Part shown: positions 37,421 through 49,500 of the stretch, one piece after another
Layout of the letters: the number at the start of each line of letters is the position of its first letter
Position numbering within the stretch: the first letter of the stretch is position 1
Origin: Crossaster papposus
Taxonomy: Eukaryota; Echinodermata; Asteroidea; Velatida; Solasteridae
Length of the DNA stretch: 64,000 nt
Assembly (NCBI GenBank): GCA_037893245.1
Contig: JBAIAA010000743.1
Span: 62,001 to 126,000 of the forward strand
Reading direction: 5' to 3'
The notes under the pieces: generated by a model
What the model saw: only the letters and a program-made list of their open reading frames with translations
What the model was told of the DNA's origin: nothing
The model's database searches: none
Translations under genes and position numbers: made by a program

Positions 37421-38390
37421 AACCGTAAGAATACAAGTTTCCAAAAGCTTTCGGAGCTTTAACTACAAGGGGCAATTCCTTAAATTTGGACATACCGGTA
37501 CATGTCAGACACTTTAATGAGCTGTTGTTTGGGAAAGTGAATGTGATAACAACACTAATATGTGGCATCCAGTGAGTAGAAAACAATTACCACCCTAACG
37601 ACCTTGTATCATGTACGCCATGTGGTCCGACCTACATTGTACGGTATGTTACATTTTATGGAAATGCAAAGACTTTTTCAACTACAAAAGTGAAAATAAC
37701 TTTTACATGTGTACGTTTACCGTAAATTTAAACACATTTTTCCAAAATGCAGAATCGTCTAATTTCCTATTTAAAAACTTGTATAATGCGTGTATAACGT
37801 GTGCAGTGTACCGGTACATACCGATAATCAATTTTTGAGTACAATACATGTTCTCAAATAATTAACACACTCAATGTCACTTACATGTAAACAAGATACA
37901 GAAACTTTGTATGTTGCAATTTCTATGGCCATAGAGGTACTCCAACAAAGTTAGACACTAGACTTGCATGCAAGGAAGCTTTGCGAGTTGCACAAGGTCT
38001 ATTCAATGGCATCTACGCAAGTTGGTTGTTTCATGTTTGTTTCATACAGTACATGTAGTTGTTTGAGTGCAACTGATCAACACAGTTTAGTAGTTTCTTT
38101 CACCCGGCCGTGTACATGTACATTGTACATGTACATTGTACAGTACATTGTACAGTACGTACGTGTACATTGTCCAGACAGTGCAGTTTGTATAGAATAA
38201 AGTTGTGGTTTGCGCAAGGCTAGTGTATAATGTAATTCATCCATACCACTGGAGTTGGGCATTAGATGTGCTGATTAGACAGTACGCTAAGCTCATTACG
38301 TAATCGCCGATACCAAGAAATAGTTCAGCTTGGGTTGCGCTACTTCTTTTAGTTGTTCCGTGAATCAAAACACAGCCGCATACAAATTAA

Positions 38391-38586
38391 GAATGTTTTA
38401 CCATTGGTTAAAAAGTTGCAAAATTCTGTTTGGAAATCAACACACTCTTTTCTGTATAAAATGGATGTATTGTTTCTAAATTCAGTACCCTGTGGAGACC
38501 TGAACACAGAGTATATTTCTATGTACAGATGAATATAGGTCCCCACAAAATAGATTCATGGATTTCACTCAAAAACTATCCTACCT
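38391..38586. mobile_element. Possible diverged MITE family 2 fragment
   Basis: The right end ATCCTACCT|TTAA at 38587-38590 matches the family 2 terminus, and the left side has TTAA|GAATGTTTTACCATTGG at 38387. The interior does not show the family's usual words, so this may be a different deletion derivative or a chance pair of ends. Confidence 0.4.
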
Positions 38587-38646
38587 TTAAAAATATATGA
38601 ATACTGAGGGTTTAATAATGGAAAAGAAATGGCACTACACAGTTAA

Positions 38647-38880
38647 CCAGTTCGCGCCGGATGACGTATATAAACGCAAAAATTCCCCCAAATTCAAAAC
38701 GGATGACGCATAAACACGCCAAGTTCAAGTTCGGAAATGTAAGTCAGCAGCGCGCAAGGCCGGAAATGCGTGGGTGTGCTTCCCGGCACTATCAGCCTGA
38801 ACACGCTTCGGATCGAGTTTCGTTAAAAATAATCCCGCCCGTCGGCTCGGCGATGTTAAAATAATCCCGGCGCGAACTGG
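38647..38880 (+). mobile_element. TTAA-flanked MITE family 1
   Basis: The ends are CCAGTTCGCGCCGG and CCGGCGCGAACTGG, exact inverted repeats, with TTAA at 38643-38646 and 38881-38884. It is 234 bp and non-coding. A second copy in opposite orientation follows directly after the shared TTAA. Confidence 0.9.
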
Positions 38881-38884
38881 TTAA

Positions 38885-39119
38885 CCAGTACGCGCCGGAA
38901 TTTTTTTAACATCACCGAGCCGAGGCGCATTATTTTTAACGAAACTCGATCCGAGGCAGGTTCAGGCCGATGGTACCGGGAAGCACACCCACGCATTTTC
39001 CGGCCTTGCTCGCTGCTGACAGACATTTCCGGCCTTGCTCTTGACGTGTTTATGCGTCATTCTTTTTTAATCTGGGGAAAACTTTGCATGTATACTGTAG
39101 GTCCTCCCGCGCGAACTTG
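38885..39119 (-). mobile_element. TTAA-flanked MITE family 1, inverted neighbour
   Basis: It begins CCAGTACGCGCCGG after the TTAA at 38881-38884 and ends CGCGCGAACTTG before the TTAA at 39120-39123. The internal sequence is the reverse complement of the preceding copy (CCGGCCTTGCTCGCTGCTGACAG motifs). It is 235 bp and non-coding. Confidence 0.88.
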
Positions 39120-39123
39120 TTAA

Positions 39124-41497
39124 TAGATGTGATCTTTTAAATTTAGCATATCATCAAATTTAGCATATCATCAAATTTATAAGCTCATTTTAACTAATGC
39201 AACCCATTTAGCCTGAAAAAAATTCCAGAGGCTTGTACTCGATGCCATTTGAAAAACGTTCACAAACACACTGATGTGGTTCCTTCTGTTTAATAAAATG
39301 TTGATGCAAAAAGATGTTAGTGGACACTAAATAGTGGACACTAAATAGATGTTGATGAGGCAAAACTAATGTGAAACGTTAAAGATAAAAACGGAATCCG
39401 AACCCAAACTGATCTGAATTTTAAAAAAACGACCCCCCCCAACAAATATGGATAAACCAACCCGAATCGCGGAAAATCGAATCGATCCCGGGAAAAACCT
39501 TCAAATGTCTGGCTTAGGCAATTGTCCTATATTTCACTAACATTGTTTCTGCTTTTTGTGCCAGAAATTACCCACATTAGGTTGTGGTATTGAAAACTGT
39601 TGTTTGTCTATAAAATGCCGTGACCTGAAGTGGGGCTCAGTGTTACGGGCGGCAAACAAAATGCACAATTACGCGGTGGGTCGACATGGTTCAAAAAATT
39701 ACAAAATATAATGATTTTCCAATGTACTATATGTACGGTAGTCTACTGCACATGGTTAATTTAATTAGGGCATTACTGGAGGTTTTACTTGTTCGTACAT
39801 TTGATGTTGGCCATCTGTATGGCTCAAAGATACATACCGTACAGTACATGTACAATGCAGAATTGCTGAAAACTTGCAATTAGTCAAGGGTTTTTACCCT
39901 TAAAATACCAAGGGCTAAATACGTACTGTATTAGATTTAACACAGAAGGTAATTATATAAGTTCCGCTATTTTTTCCAGCTATTGATACGTGTTAGTATT
40001 AAAGTTCAGTACTTGAAAGTTCCAACATACATACATGTACATGTAGGAAAAAAAATGGTTTTGTTCCTTTTTTCCCCCCAGTCCACAATTTTTCTATTTC
40101 ACAACACATAACTGCATACAGAGCGCTTGGGCATTTTTCTGCCACGAAGGCATCATGCGTGTGATCCCACGAGGCATCCCCAGCCTCGGCCAATGGCAAG
40201 CTCTGTATTAGAGATGACCTTTGAACTCCCCTGTGGGAAGACTCCCGTCTACTCGGTAACTGTGGCTGTATTATGCAGGATGTGAGGCCCCGGAAAGGGG
40301 AAATTCTGTCTGCGATACGCCGCGCTGTTTATCAATGATATGGCGCGATGCAATACATGTACATGTCCTGCATACTTGCAATGGTACTGTACCTGTACAA
40401 AATCTTATCTCTGAACGTACCGTAGTGTACATTTAATTTGTTTTTGTGTGGCTCGTTATATTTTAAAATAGAATAAACTGAAAAAATTATTTAAGAACAT
40501 AATTGCTTTTGTTCAGCTTTTAAAAGGTATTCTTTAAAAATAAACTAAAGATTTGAACATTCTATGTACTTGTACCGTATGTAATTGCTTTGAAGTTTCA
40601 TAAAAGATGTAAATGTACATACCGTAATTGAATTAGAAATGAAGTGGTGTCATAACGCCAAAAAGGAAATTGAAAAAACGTTATTTTTTTCGTTGGAACT
40701 TTAAAGTTCCAACGTGTATGTTGAAAAAAAAATGGTTTTGTTCCTTTTTCCCGCTAGTCTACAAGTTTTCTATTTCACAACACATCACTAGCATACAGAG
40801 CGCTTGGGCGTTTTCCTGCCATAAGCATCATGTCAATTAAGTTTAGAAACATTTAGATGTGTAAACCGTACATTTGCGCGAACATTAAAACATGCAAGCT
40901 GAAGTGAGCAATGTCTAGGAACAATGCGTTATTCATCTCTGTGAATACAGTTATTGAAATTCCAGCATCTACGACTTCGCATTATTTCACACAAGTTGCT
41001 TTTTTTCATCAATTATAAGATTTACATTGAAGGCCTACATGAATTCACGTAGTTGTGAAGAGCGAGCAGACAGACAACAGATCAAACAGCCCTCAATATT
41101 AGGAGAAGTGGTAATTTATGCAGAGAAACATCCACGTACCATTCATGTGTAGGCTACAAGCTACAATGTACTGTACAGCGTGGATCTGAACATTTTACGG
41201 CAAATTGAACAATGTTGTAAGTCTACAACAGTTTTGTAACTTTGTTAATGATAAAAAGACCACAAACCCAAATAAAAAATAAATAAATAGAATTGTGTCT
41301 GATGTATAAACTGTTTTGAACTCTTCAACTAATCCAAACTAATCCTGACCTAACCTGACCTGACAAAATATTAGAGACAAAACGACACGAACCAACCAAA
41401 ACCAATTACAACCTGGAAAAATACAAAATACCATACGTCCGCAAATTGTCCTACCGGTATGTTTTACAAACACTTTGTTTGCATAATGGTTTTTTAA
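39124..41497. other. Gene-free stretch with a direct duplication
   Basis: No coding region is supported. Segments at about 40015-40155 and 40700-40835 are related direct copies that share AATGGTTTTGTTCC, CTATTTCACAACACAT and GCATACAGAGCGCTTGGGC. The first is followed by a GC-rich island at about 40140-40340 that contains GGCCAATGG and GGCCCCGGAAAGGGG. Confidence 0.5.
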
Positions 41498-41841
41498 AGG
41501 TAGGAAACACCATTGGTATTTGCTTAAATTATCAAAAATGGGTTGATTTGGGGGGTTGTATTTTATAGTAATTATCGTTTAACGTACCTGTTCGAAGTTT
41601 TACAATCGTGGATGCCGAAGAAATCAAGAAAATTGGTGTTACCGGTAGTTTTCAACCGGCGTTGGGCAGCGATTCTTATGTTGTTCTTGGTTTTTTTGTC
41701 GAAACAAGTACATGTGTAGAATATCTAGCGCAATCATTTTGATGGATGCCTACAATCATTATTGGTTTTCAAATGAGTAAGATATTTCTTAATAATTCGG
41801 TAGTAAATATTTTTGAGATCTGCAAATGGTATATCCTACCT
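41498..41841 (+). mobile_element. TTAA-flanked MITE family 2
   Basis: It starts AGGTAGGAAACACCATTGG after TTAA (41494-41497) and ends AAATGGTATATCCTACCT before TTAA (41842-41845). The interior has GGGGGGTTGTATTTTATAG and GAAGTTTTACAATCGTGGA as in the other copies. It is 344 bp and non-coding. Confidence 0.9.
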
Positions 41842-41845
41842 TTAA

Positions 41846-44800
41846 AATGTTATATTCTGTCAAAAAACAACATCTCGTAGCATAATGAACACTAGTTCTA
41901 GCGTCACTGCGTGACCCGCAATGAGTTTCTGTGTAACAATCACTCGGGGTTGACACGGTAGTAAACAAGCGTTACCAGGCACAGTGATTCTGCAATATTA
42001 TTGTTGCATGTGAATTTTCCTAACTGTTTCTGGGGTTCTTTTTGTTTTAGGTTTATTTCGGTTGATTTCGGGTTTTCCACTAGAAACTAACCCAACCCAA
42101 ATCTGTAAATTTTCTGTGTTGCTAGAAAATCCAGTCAAAACTATAAAAAAAAATATCACAAGTCATTGGACAATGACCTCGCATGTCAACTCAGGCTACT
42201 GCTTAAACGACACTAGAGATAGAGATTTTCGAAAATTTCACTTTTCATCCAAATCGCAAGTAAAGTATTAGGTCATAGTTAAGTGGACTAATGATCGAAC
42301 CTTATGCGTGTATGTCATGAGTGACAGATCCCAGGTTCCATTTCCAACTAGTGACATTTTAAAAAAAAAAAATTCTCAGCCCACCCCCCCCCCCCCACCC
42401 CCCCCCCCCCCCCACCCCCCCAAAAAAAATACTTTTATTTAGTTTTAAATTGACTCCAACATTCAATTACATAGTATTTTATTACATTTTTCTAATTCGT
42501 GGCTCTTGATGATTTTTATTAAGAGAAATTAATGGTTTGATTTCTGTCTTGTGAATATTATGAAGTCACAACGAAAATGTAAACTTCTGAAAATGTAAAC
42601 AACGCTCATCAATTTTGGACCTCGTAACTCCATGGGTTTGAGATTAAATATGCTTTGTTGAGGTCAATTTTTGGAATTTTACAATGATCTAAAATTAAAT
42701 AACCAATTATAGTAAAATAAAAGAAAAAAACTATTTTTGTGATCTACAATTCTTTGATACTTTTGCTATGACATTTGTGGACCCTGGGAAAAGAAATAAT
42801 TTACAATGTGAGTTTTTACCTAATAATTAATTAGCATAAGATTTAAATAAAAAAACAACATCAAAACGGTCTAAAATTCATGAAGTACGTTCTGCATTAC
42901 GTATGCACAGATTCTCTAGGATATGCCTATAAAAGTAAAAAACAGAACAAACAATGACTGGCAACATTAACAAACTGACCCAGCGACTCTAGGAGGCTGC
43001 AACTTTGCATGACCTCGGATCAATGTGAGGTGAAAACAAACGCAGAGCTCCGTAGAATTACATAGTGCGTTAACGATAGTGCGTTCACCTCGCTCACTTG
43101 AAGTGGCCCGAAAATTGCGTCCTCCTGTAGTCCTACACATACAGTCATGAACAATAGGCTATCCCAACCCCGTTGAGTTACGTGGTCCAAAATCAATGAG
43201 CGTTGACCATGTTGACACCGTTGAATAAAAGCCAAACTTTAATAAGCCTTAGTAATAGTAGGCCTAGATTCGTCACGGTTGGCCTAAAACTAACCAAAAA
43301 AAATCACTGCGCATGTTCAGTAGTCCAGTACTTTGTTCAGTAAATGTTCAGCCAACAAAATATGGTTCAATTATTTCAGGTGGCGTGGGCTAAATATATA
43401 GACACTTCAACTCAATTCTTTCTTCCCTTCCCCTCCCCTACCCCAACCTCCCCCTACCCCCCACCACACCCCCTCCCCCCAGTGCCCCCCCCCCCCCCCC
43501 CCTCCCCCTCCCCCTCGGCCCTCGGCCCTTCCCCCTCCCCCTCCCCCTCCCCCTCCCCTTTTTTCTCCCCCATGCCCCCAGGCGGGCCCCAGCCCCTCCC
43601 GGCCCTCAAGGCTCAACTACGTGTCATGCACGGCGCGGGCTCAAGAGGGTACCGCGTGGCGTGGGTGGCGCGCGCGTGCACGGCGTGGTGTGGGGGAAAA
43701 ACTTTCTGTTTGTTCAACTTCAATCCAATAATTCTGGCAAACTACAGGTTGGGTATGATTAAAGTCCTGCAAGATAACGTTGTTTCAATACAATGTTTCA
43801 GCTTTTCAATGTCACAAGCATTCTTTTAAGTTTTACTAACCTTTTTGTAAGTTTTTGGTGATATCGTCTGCACACGTACTTTTTGTACACAACAGTCGCC
43901 TAGCTAGCCGGTCGCCATATTTTTGTGATTGACACATGATGCACATGGAATTTTACTCAGCCACAAGAGGGGGTACTTAACTTTCTATGAAATTCCTATT
44001 TAACGCGCGGTCGCACCGCGTACCGGCCGTACCCGGCCGGCCCGCTCCGCCGGTATCGCTCGCGCTTGGGACAATGCTCATCATCAGCTTTTGCTAATAA
44101 TATGCGAATCTCCCAATGTCATTAGCATTAGCTGAAGTTACTCAAGCTAAAACAAGGGCAAAATACTATAGTCATAAGAGACGTGTTACTCAAATCAAAG
44201 AGCGCCGCCCTATAATGAATTAGTGATTTAGCCCATCTTATCTATATATGCTCCATGATAGGACAAATCATTCCACATGGCCGTATTGCAACCTTTTTTT
44301 TTTTCCTTTTATAACAAAAATAATCGGCCTATAAAAGTTTAAAATTATCTTAAAAGCCGGAGACCTGGTTGTATTTTAACTCATTTCAAGTACTGTACAC
44401 AACTGCGGCCATCTACAAGATAGATTTGCACAACTAGCAACAAGATTGACTGCATTTAATGAATTGACACACTTGACAAAATTGAACACAACAGGATGGA
44501 ATACAATAAAATCGTATGATTTATTAGTTTCTCTATTGACATATACATGTACTTAACCCCAGCTCCCTAGGGTGTGTGCAAATTCAGATTGAAATTAGAG
44601 TTTCCGTCAGGACTGTTAGGGTTAAAGTTTAAATCATTGTGAAAAGAATGGCAAAAAAACAACTTGTTCAACCAGTGCCTATAAAAGGCTAGTCTGATTG
44701 TGCTACTCTTTCCCTATGGGCAAAACAAAAATAGGGTTCATTCTATAAGTTTAGAGTCAAATTTTGACATTTTCCAGTTTTATTACCTTATTATTTTGTA

Positions 44801-45275
44801 ACTTTATTAAAGTATCATTAAGAATGACCATTACAAAAAATAATATTGTTTTGCGGGTAGTTTGTTATTCGTAATCAGTCTTTATCAGAATGATAAAATG
44901 GAATCTACAGGGGAAAAAGTGGACACCAACCCTGATTTCTAAATGGTCCATACTGAAAACTCAAAAAGGACTCAAAAACATTATGTCCTCTGCATTTGCA
45001 GCCATGACTTTTGTTGCACAGGGACAGGGACATAAATTCACCCCCTGATCATTCTTTGTTATTCAATTAAAATATAACCTCAAAGATGGCCGCTGAATGC
45101 AACAGGTCTATCTGTATCATCTATGATTGTCAAGTCACATCAACGCACCCACAACATTTTGAATTTCACATCATTACAGGTGAGCGAGGACATCCGGGGA
45201 TTTTTTTTTAATTGGCTCAAATAGCAATCACATGGAATTTCGACTTCTAACCTGAATTACCAAGCAACAGTTTAT
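41846..45275. other. Gene-free stretch with C-rich and GC-rich tracts
   Basis: No supportable gene. C-rich low-complexity tracts lie at about 42380-42425 and 43430-43565. A GC-rich block runs from about 43600 to 44080 and includes CGCGTACCGGCCG, followed by CTAATAATATGCGAATC; it could be a promoter but no exon is evident. A proline-rich open frame at 43344-43829 is simply translated C-rich repeat. Confidence 0.45.
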
Positions 45276-45279
45276 TTAA

Positions 45280-45627
45280 AGGTAGGATACATCATTTGCA
45301 GATACATGTATTGGAAAATTTTACAACTGAATTATTAAGAATTATCTTACTTATTGGAAAGTAAATAATAATTGTAGGTATCCAGCAAAATGATTGCGCT
45401 AGATATCCTGTAATTGTTGCGAAGAATTGAATGTTATAAAACAAGAACAACATAAGCACCACTGCTAGACGCCGGTTGAAAACAAACACTGTTTTATTTG
45501 CTTTTCTCACCATCTATGATTGTAAAACTTTGAAAAAGTCAGTTAAACGACATTTACTATAAAATACAACCCCCCAAATCTACATATTTCTAATAATTCA
45601 AGCAATTACCAATGGTGTATCATATCT
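45280..45627 (-). mobile_element. TTAA-flanked MITE family 2
   Basis: It starts AGGTAGGATACATCATTTG after TTAA (45276-45279) and ends CAATGGTGTATCATATCT before TTAA (45628-45631). It is in reverse orientation relative to the copy at 29356. It is 348 bp and non-coding. Confidence 0.88.
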
Positions 45628-46291
45628 TTAAAGCAACACATTTGTATGCTGAGGCTGTTATATGAAATTGGTCTCTGATGCGCAAAAGAATAGATGTTTT
45701 CATCAGATGATTTACATGTACATGCATGTATTTTGATTCATAAAGGTTCATGTATTAACCCTTGCTTTCAGGCAAGCAACATTTACGATTACAAAAGGTT
45801 TTGGAGGGGCTAAATACCACTAGTATTTATATAATAGTTTTATACTGGCCTTGGTCTATTCTATTAACATTTATGGGATGAATTACATACTACCATCAGC
45901 TGCTTTGTAGAAAAACTTGTTAGAAAATGATAAACAATTTTTAATGCAATTCTGAACACAAAGTAAACGAGTTAACAAAAAATTGTAACAAATGCAGCAC
46001 ACAGTAACTTATTTATCCTTGATAATCTCTTATAATATAAAATTGGGTACCATTTGAAACAATTGTACAGGTGACCGTAAATTTAGAGTGTTATTCATTC
46101 GATCGCCGCTGCAAAAAACTAAAACGTTTGCATTGTAAAATAAATGTTTACTTATACGTTTAGTATCTTCAAGACAGAGGTATAACAAAACAATTGTTGA
46201 CCGCTGTGATGTGGGATATGACGTTTTGAACACCCGAAGGATGCATAGCACCCGAGGCGAAGCCTCACTATTTCCTGGCAAGGTTTTAAAA

Positions 46292-46496
46292 CCAGTTTGG
46301 GCAGGGATTATTTTGACAGTGACTGGGCCCAGGCACGGGATTGTTTTTCACAAACCTCAATCCGAGCTGGGTACAGGCTGGCATCTAATGGTGGCACACC
46401 CTGATATTTCCGGCCTCGCTCTCTGCGAGCCAGTTGCTGATTATTTCAGGCCTTGCCCATTTTGAATTTCTGGACTTTGCATGTATACACAACTAG
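46292..46496 (-). mobile_element. TTAA-flanked MITE family 1, diverged
   Basis: The left end is CCAGTTTGGGCAGGG after TTTTAAAA and the right end is CAACTAG before TTAA at 46497-46500. Internal words ATTTCCGGCCTCGCTC and CCAGTTGCTG identify the family. It lies 40 bp beyond the TCAIM stop codon, inside the probable 3' UTR. It is more diverged than the other copies. Confidence 0.7.
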
Positions 46497-46535
46497 TTAA
46501 CATTCCCATTCCTCCTTTTCCCCCACCCCCTACAA

Positions 46536-49500
46536 TCAATCCTTCCAGTTCCAAGGTATGCATAGCTCCCCACCCCACAGGACCGTGTAGATGTTACCCA
46601 CGCGTATGCTGGCGCCCTGCAAGGACACGCCCAGCTCTAAGGGATTCTCTACGAGCCTCTGGCAGCATGACACCATCTCCTCGGCCGACGCCGAGTCCTC
46701 TTTAACCAATGCAGCCAGGTCTAGTTCATCAACGCAGGCCTGTATGGCAGCCATCTCTTCCAAAAGATATCTGGAGAGGAGAATAGATACAGGGCAAAAC
46801 CCAATACTGAATTTACATCACACCGACACAAAATTTCTTCTTATACAAAGATACACTCTTAGTGGGGCAAATATGGAAAATTGTGGGGCAAATTGTGCCT
46901 TTGATGAAACAAGCATGACATTTGGCACACAGTCATAGTATGTCATGGGAAAAATACTTTGATATAGGGCTATCAAAAATTTCTTGTTATCCAGTTCGCG
47001 CCGGAGGATATATATATCCGCAAATATTTCTAAAGATTCAAAACAAATGACTTATAAACACGCCACGAGCAAGTCCGGAAATATTTGTCAGCAGTAAGCA
47101 ATCAGGCTGGGAAAAACCATGGGTGTGCTTCCTGCTGGTGTCGACCTGTGCCCGCCTCGGATCAAGTTTCGTGAAAAATAATCCCGCGCCTTAGCTCGGT
47201 CTTCCCTACAATAATCCCGGCGCGAACTGGTTAATCATATCCATATTTTTTTACGATGGCCCTATATCCTTGGATAGTTGCATTGACTTTACCTTTGATG
47301 ATGCCGCCAGAGGTCTTTCACCCTAAACCCGTTGTCCAGGAGGAATTTGATGAGTTCTGGTGGCTGGCTGGATGCTGTCACGTGTAGTGCACCTCTAGAC
47401 GACACGTACATCCGACCAGAATCACTGCAACGAAGCAAGGAGACAATTCTTCCTCAATGACATGTCATATCTATCTACATGTTTATAACCCATTTTAGGG
47501 TTTCAAGCAGACCCAGATTAAAAAAAAAGATAAAAGGAGGATCAACATACAAAAAGGACAAATAAAAAAGTAGGACTTTAGGTTTTTTTTTTTAATAGGT
47601 TGAATAGGTTATGTTAGTTATAACAGTAGAAGGGTTAAAGACATTAAAGTTTCTGTGAAAATATTTCTTTTGGAATGCTGTCATTTTGAGGAAAAGAATA
47701 AAAGCATGTTCTTTCCAAAGATACATCAACAGATTCGACCGTAACACCGGTCGAGGAAATATTTTGTGGGAAAAACATGATAATTTGAGAAATCAGTTTC
47801 CCCCTTCCGAATCTGGGTGTTTTAAGATAACAAATGGTGACCATTTCACAAAGGTTGGTAAATAATCTGCTTACCCGGCAACATTCATCTCCACGTCGGC
47901 CAGGAGTCCTCTAGATATTCTTTGGCAGTCGCGTTCACCTTCCACCGTCCGACGGTACCGCTGTAGCCGGTCGCTCATCTTGCGCAGCAGTTCCAGGTAG
48001 GTCTGCGCCAGCATGAGATTGCGACAGCAGTGTCTGGATAGCCTCATGCTTCCCCCTAGCAGATCAGAGAGCTGTCGCTCAGCCGCGGAGAGGTGGGCTA
48101 GGATTTTCATCTGCTGAGGCAAGCTGCTCAAGAACTGGCCCAAAATAAACAACAACACCACAGATATCGTTAGAGGAGACAATGGATGCGTTTCAAAATC
48201 AGAGTTTTCCCTCTATTGACTTAACTCTATTCACACTGTATACTCAAGTGTTGTCTGTGGGCTTAACCTGGTTAACAGAGACAATTTCACACACTTAATC
48301 CAGTTAGACTTGAACCCACAACCTTGTAGTTACTAGTGCAGATGTCTTACCAATCAAACACTTGGGCTAGCTGACTGGTTCGAATCCAGCCAAACTATTT
48401 TTGTTTGCAATGCAGTGAATTATCTTATTGTCACTCTTGAGGGGGTACTTGTGCACGGTGTTTGTAAACGGTAAAAAAACAAAACAACTGAATCATTTAG
48501 ATATACTCACTGCAAGCCACTGCTGTTCCACATTTTTAGTGCTTAGCATCACATGACCCTCTCTAGATACACCAGTCAATCTGCCAAACACTAGTCTTTT
48601 TCCTTAACAAAAATATAATACATTCATACATATTTTTTATGCAAAAACTGCTTGATCATATTTTTCATTTATTCAATTATAATTCAATATTAGACTTTGG
48701 CACTTAACTGATGTGTATTAACACTGAATACTCAGTGTTGTCTCGAGGGAATCTTTCGGAAAAAATAACTTACTCGGGTAGCTCGGTGGTCAAGTGGCAA
48801 GACATGTGCACCAGAAAGTAGGAATTTCAAAAGAATCCCGGGGAACAACACTTTAAGCTTATCTCATTTATACCAATTGTATAAAATGAAACTAGGGTGT
48901 GCATTTACGGATAGTTTAGGAACCGGGTACCCGATTACAAAACCCTACCCCAAAATGTTAAGGTAATTTTAAATCTTAGAATTTCCTTTTCAGCTTGTTC
49001 ATAACGATCCGTACTTTAATACTGTCCCGTCAGTGAGCTCATACAGCAAGATAGAAGTGAGCTTTTTTGTTTAGGTGTAAACTGCAAAGTCACAAGCGTC
49101 AACATTTACCTTACAGCCCAGTTTCATTAAAAAAATTCCTGTAGTTCAAGTAAAATTGGCTACAGGTACTCGATTCCATAATCTGAAATTGGTTCCTTAC
49201 ATCAACAGTTGGGTACTCTAGTACCCGGTTCTGATGCACAGACATACAACAAACGAAACAAGCAATCTAGTCAGCACGCACCTCTTAAATTGTCCAGTAT
49301 CTGGGGGTTTTCCTGCCGCAGCTTAGCCAGGGATCTCAGGCAGGCCCTGAAGGTGTTGACGTCCCATCGCGACATCCATCGCAACTCTTCCAGCCCCAGC
49401 TCCTCTCGGAGACTGTCGTTCAGACGCTCTGTTTCCTGCCGGATGGGCAGACTGGACTCAAGATTTCTCCTGGCCTTCGGGAGGTTTGTCCTCAGCCAGT

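Larger units (their letters stand above)
29665..38642. other. 9-kb gene-free stretch with islands and repeats
   Basis: I see no supportable coding region. The stretch contains palindrome-rich sequence with many GTACATGTAC-type words, an inverted-arm element at 30740-31663, an 18-base C run at 31980-31997, and GC-rich islands at about 30500-30620, 32220-32510, 33230-33440, 34600-34880 and 36540-36960. A small palindromic segment (GTTAGTCGACG to CAACTAAC) lies at 35275-35333 and a MITE at 37245-37420. It would fit a large upstream intergenic region or first intron of the zinc-finger gene. Confidence 0.45.

Noticed and set aside
43344-43829. Proline-rich open frame (and glycine-rich frame on the other strand)
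   Set aside because: It is a C-rich low-complexity tract translated in two directions. No Kozak start, splice site or conserved residue supports it.
48299-48371. Functional tRNA gene
   Set aside because: Promoter-box-like words are present but the arms do not pair into a cloverleaf, so a SINE-type fragment is more likely.
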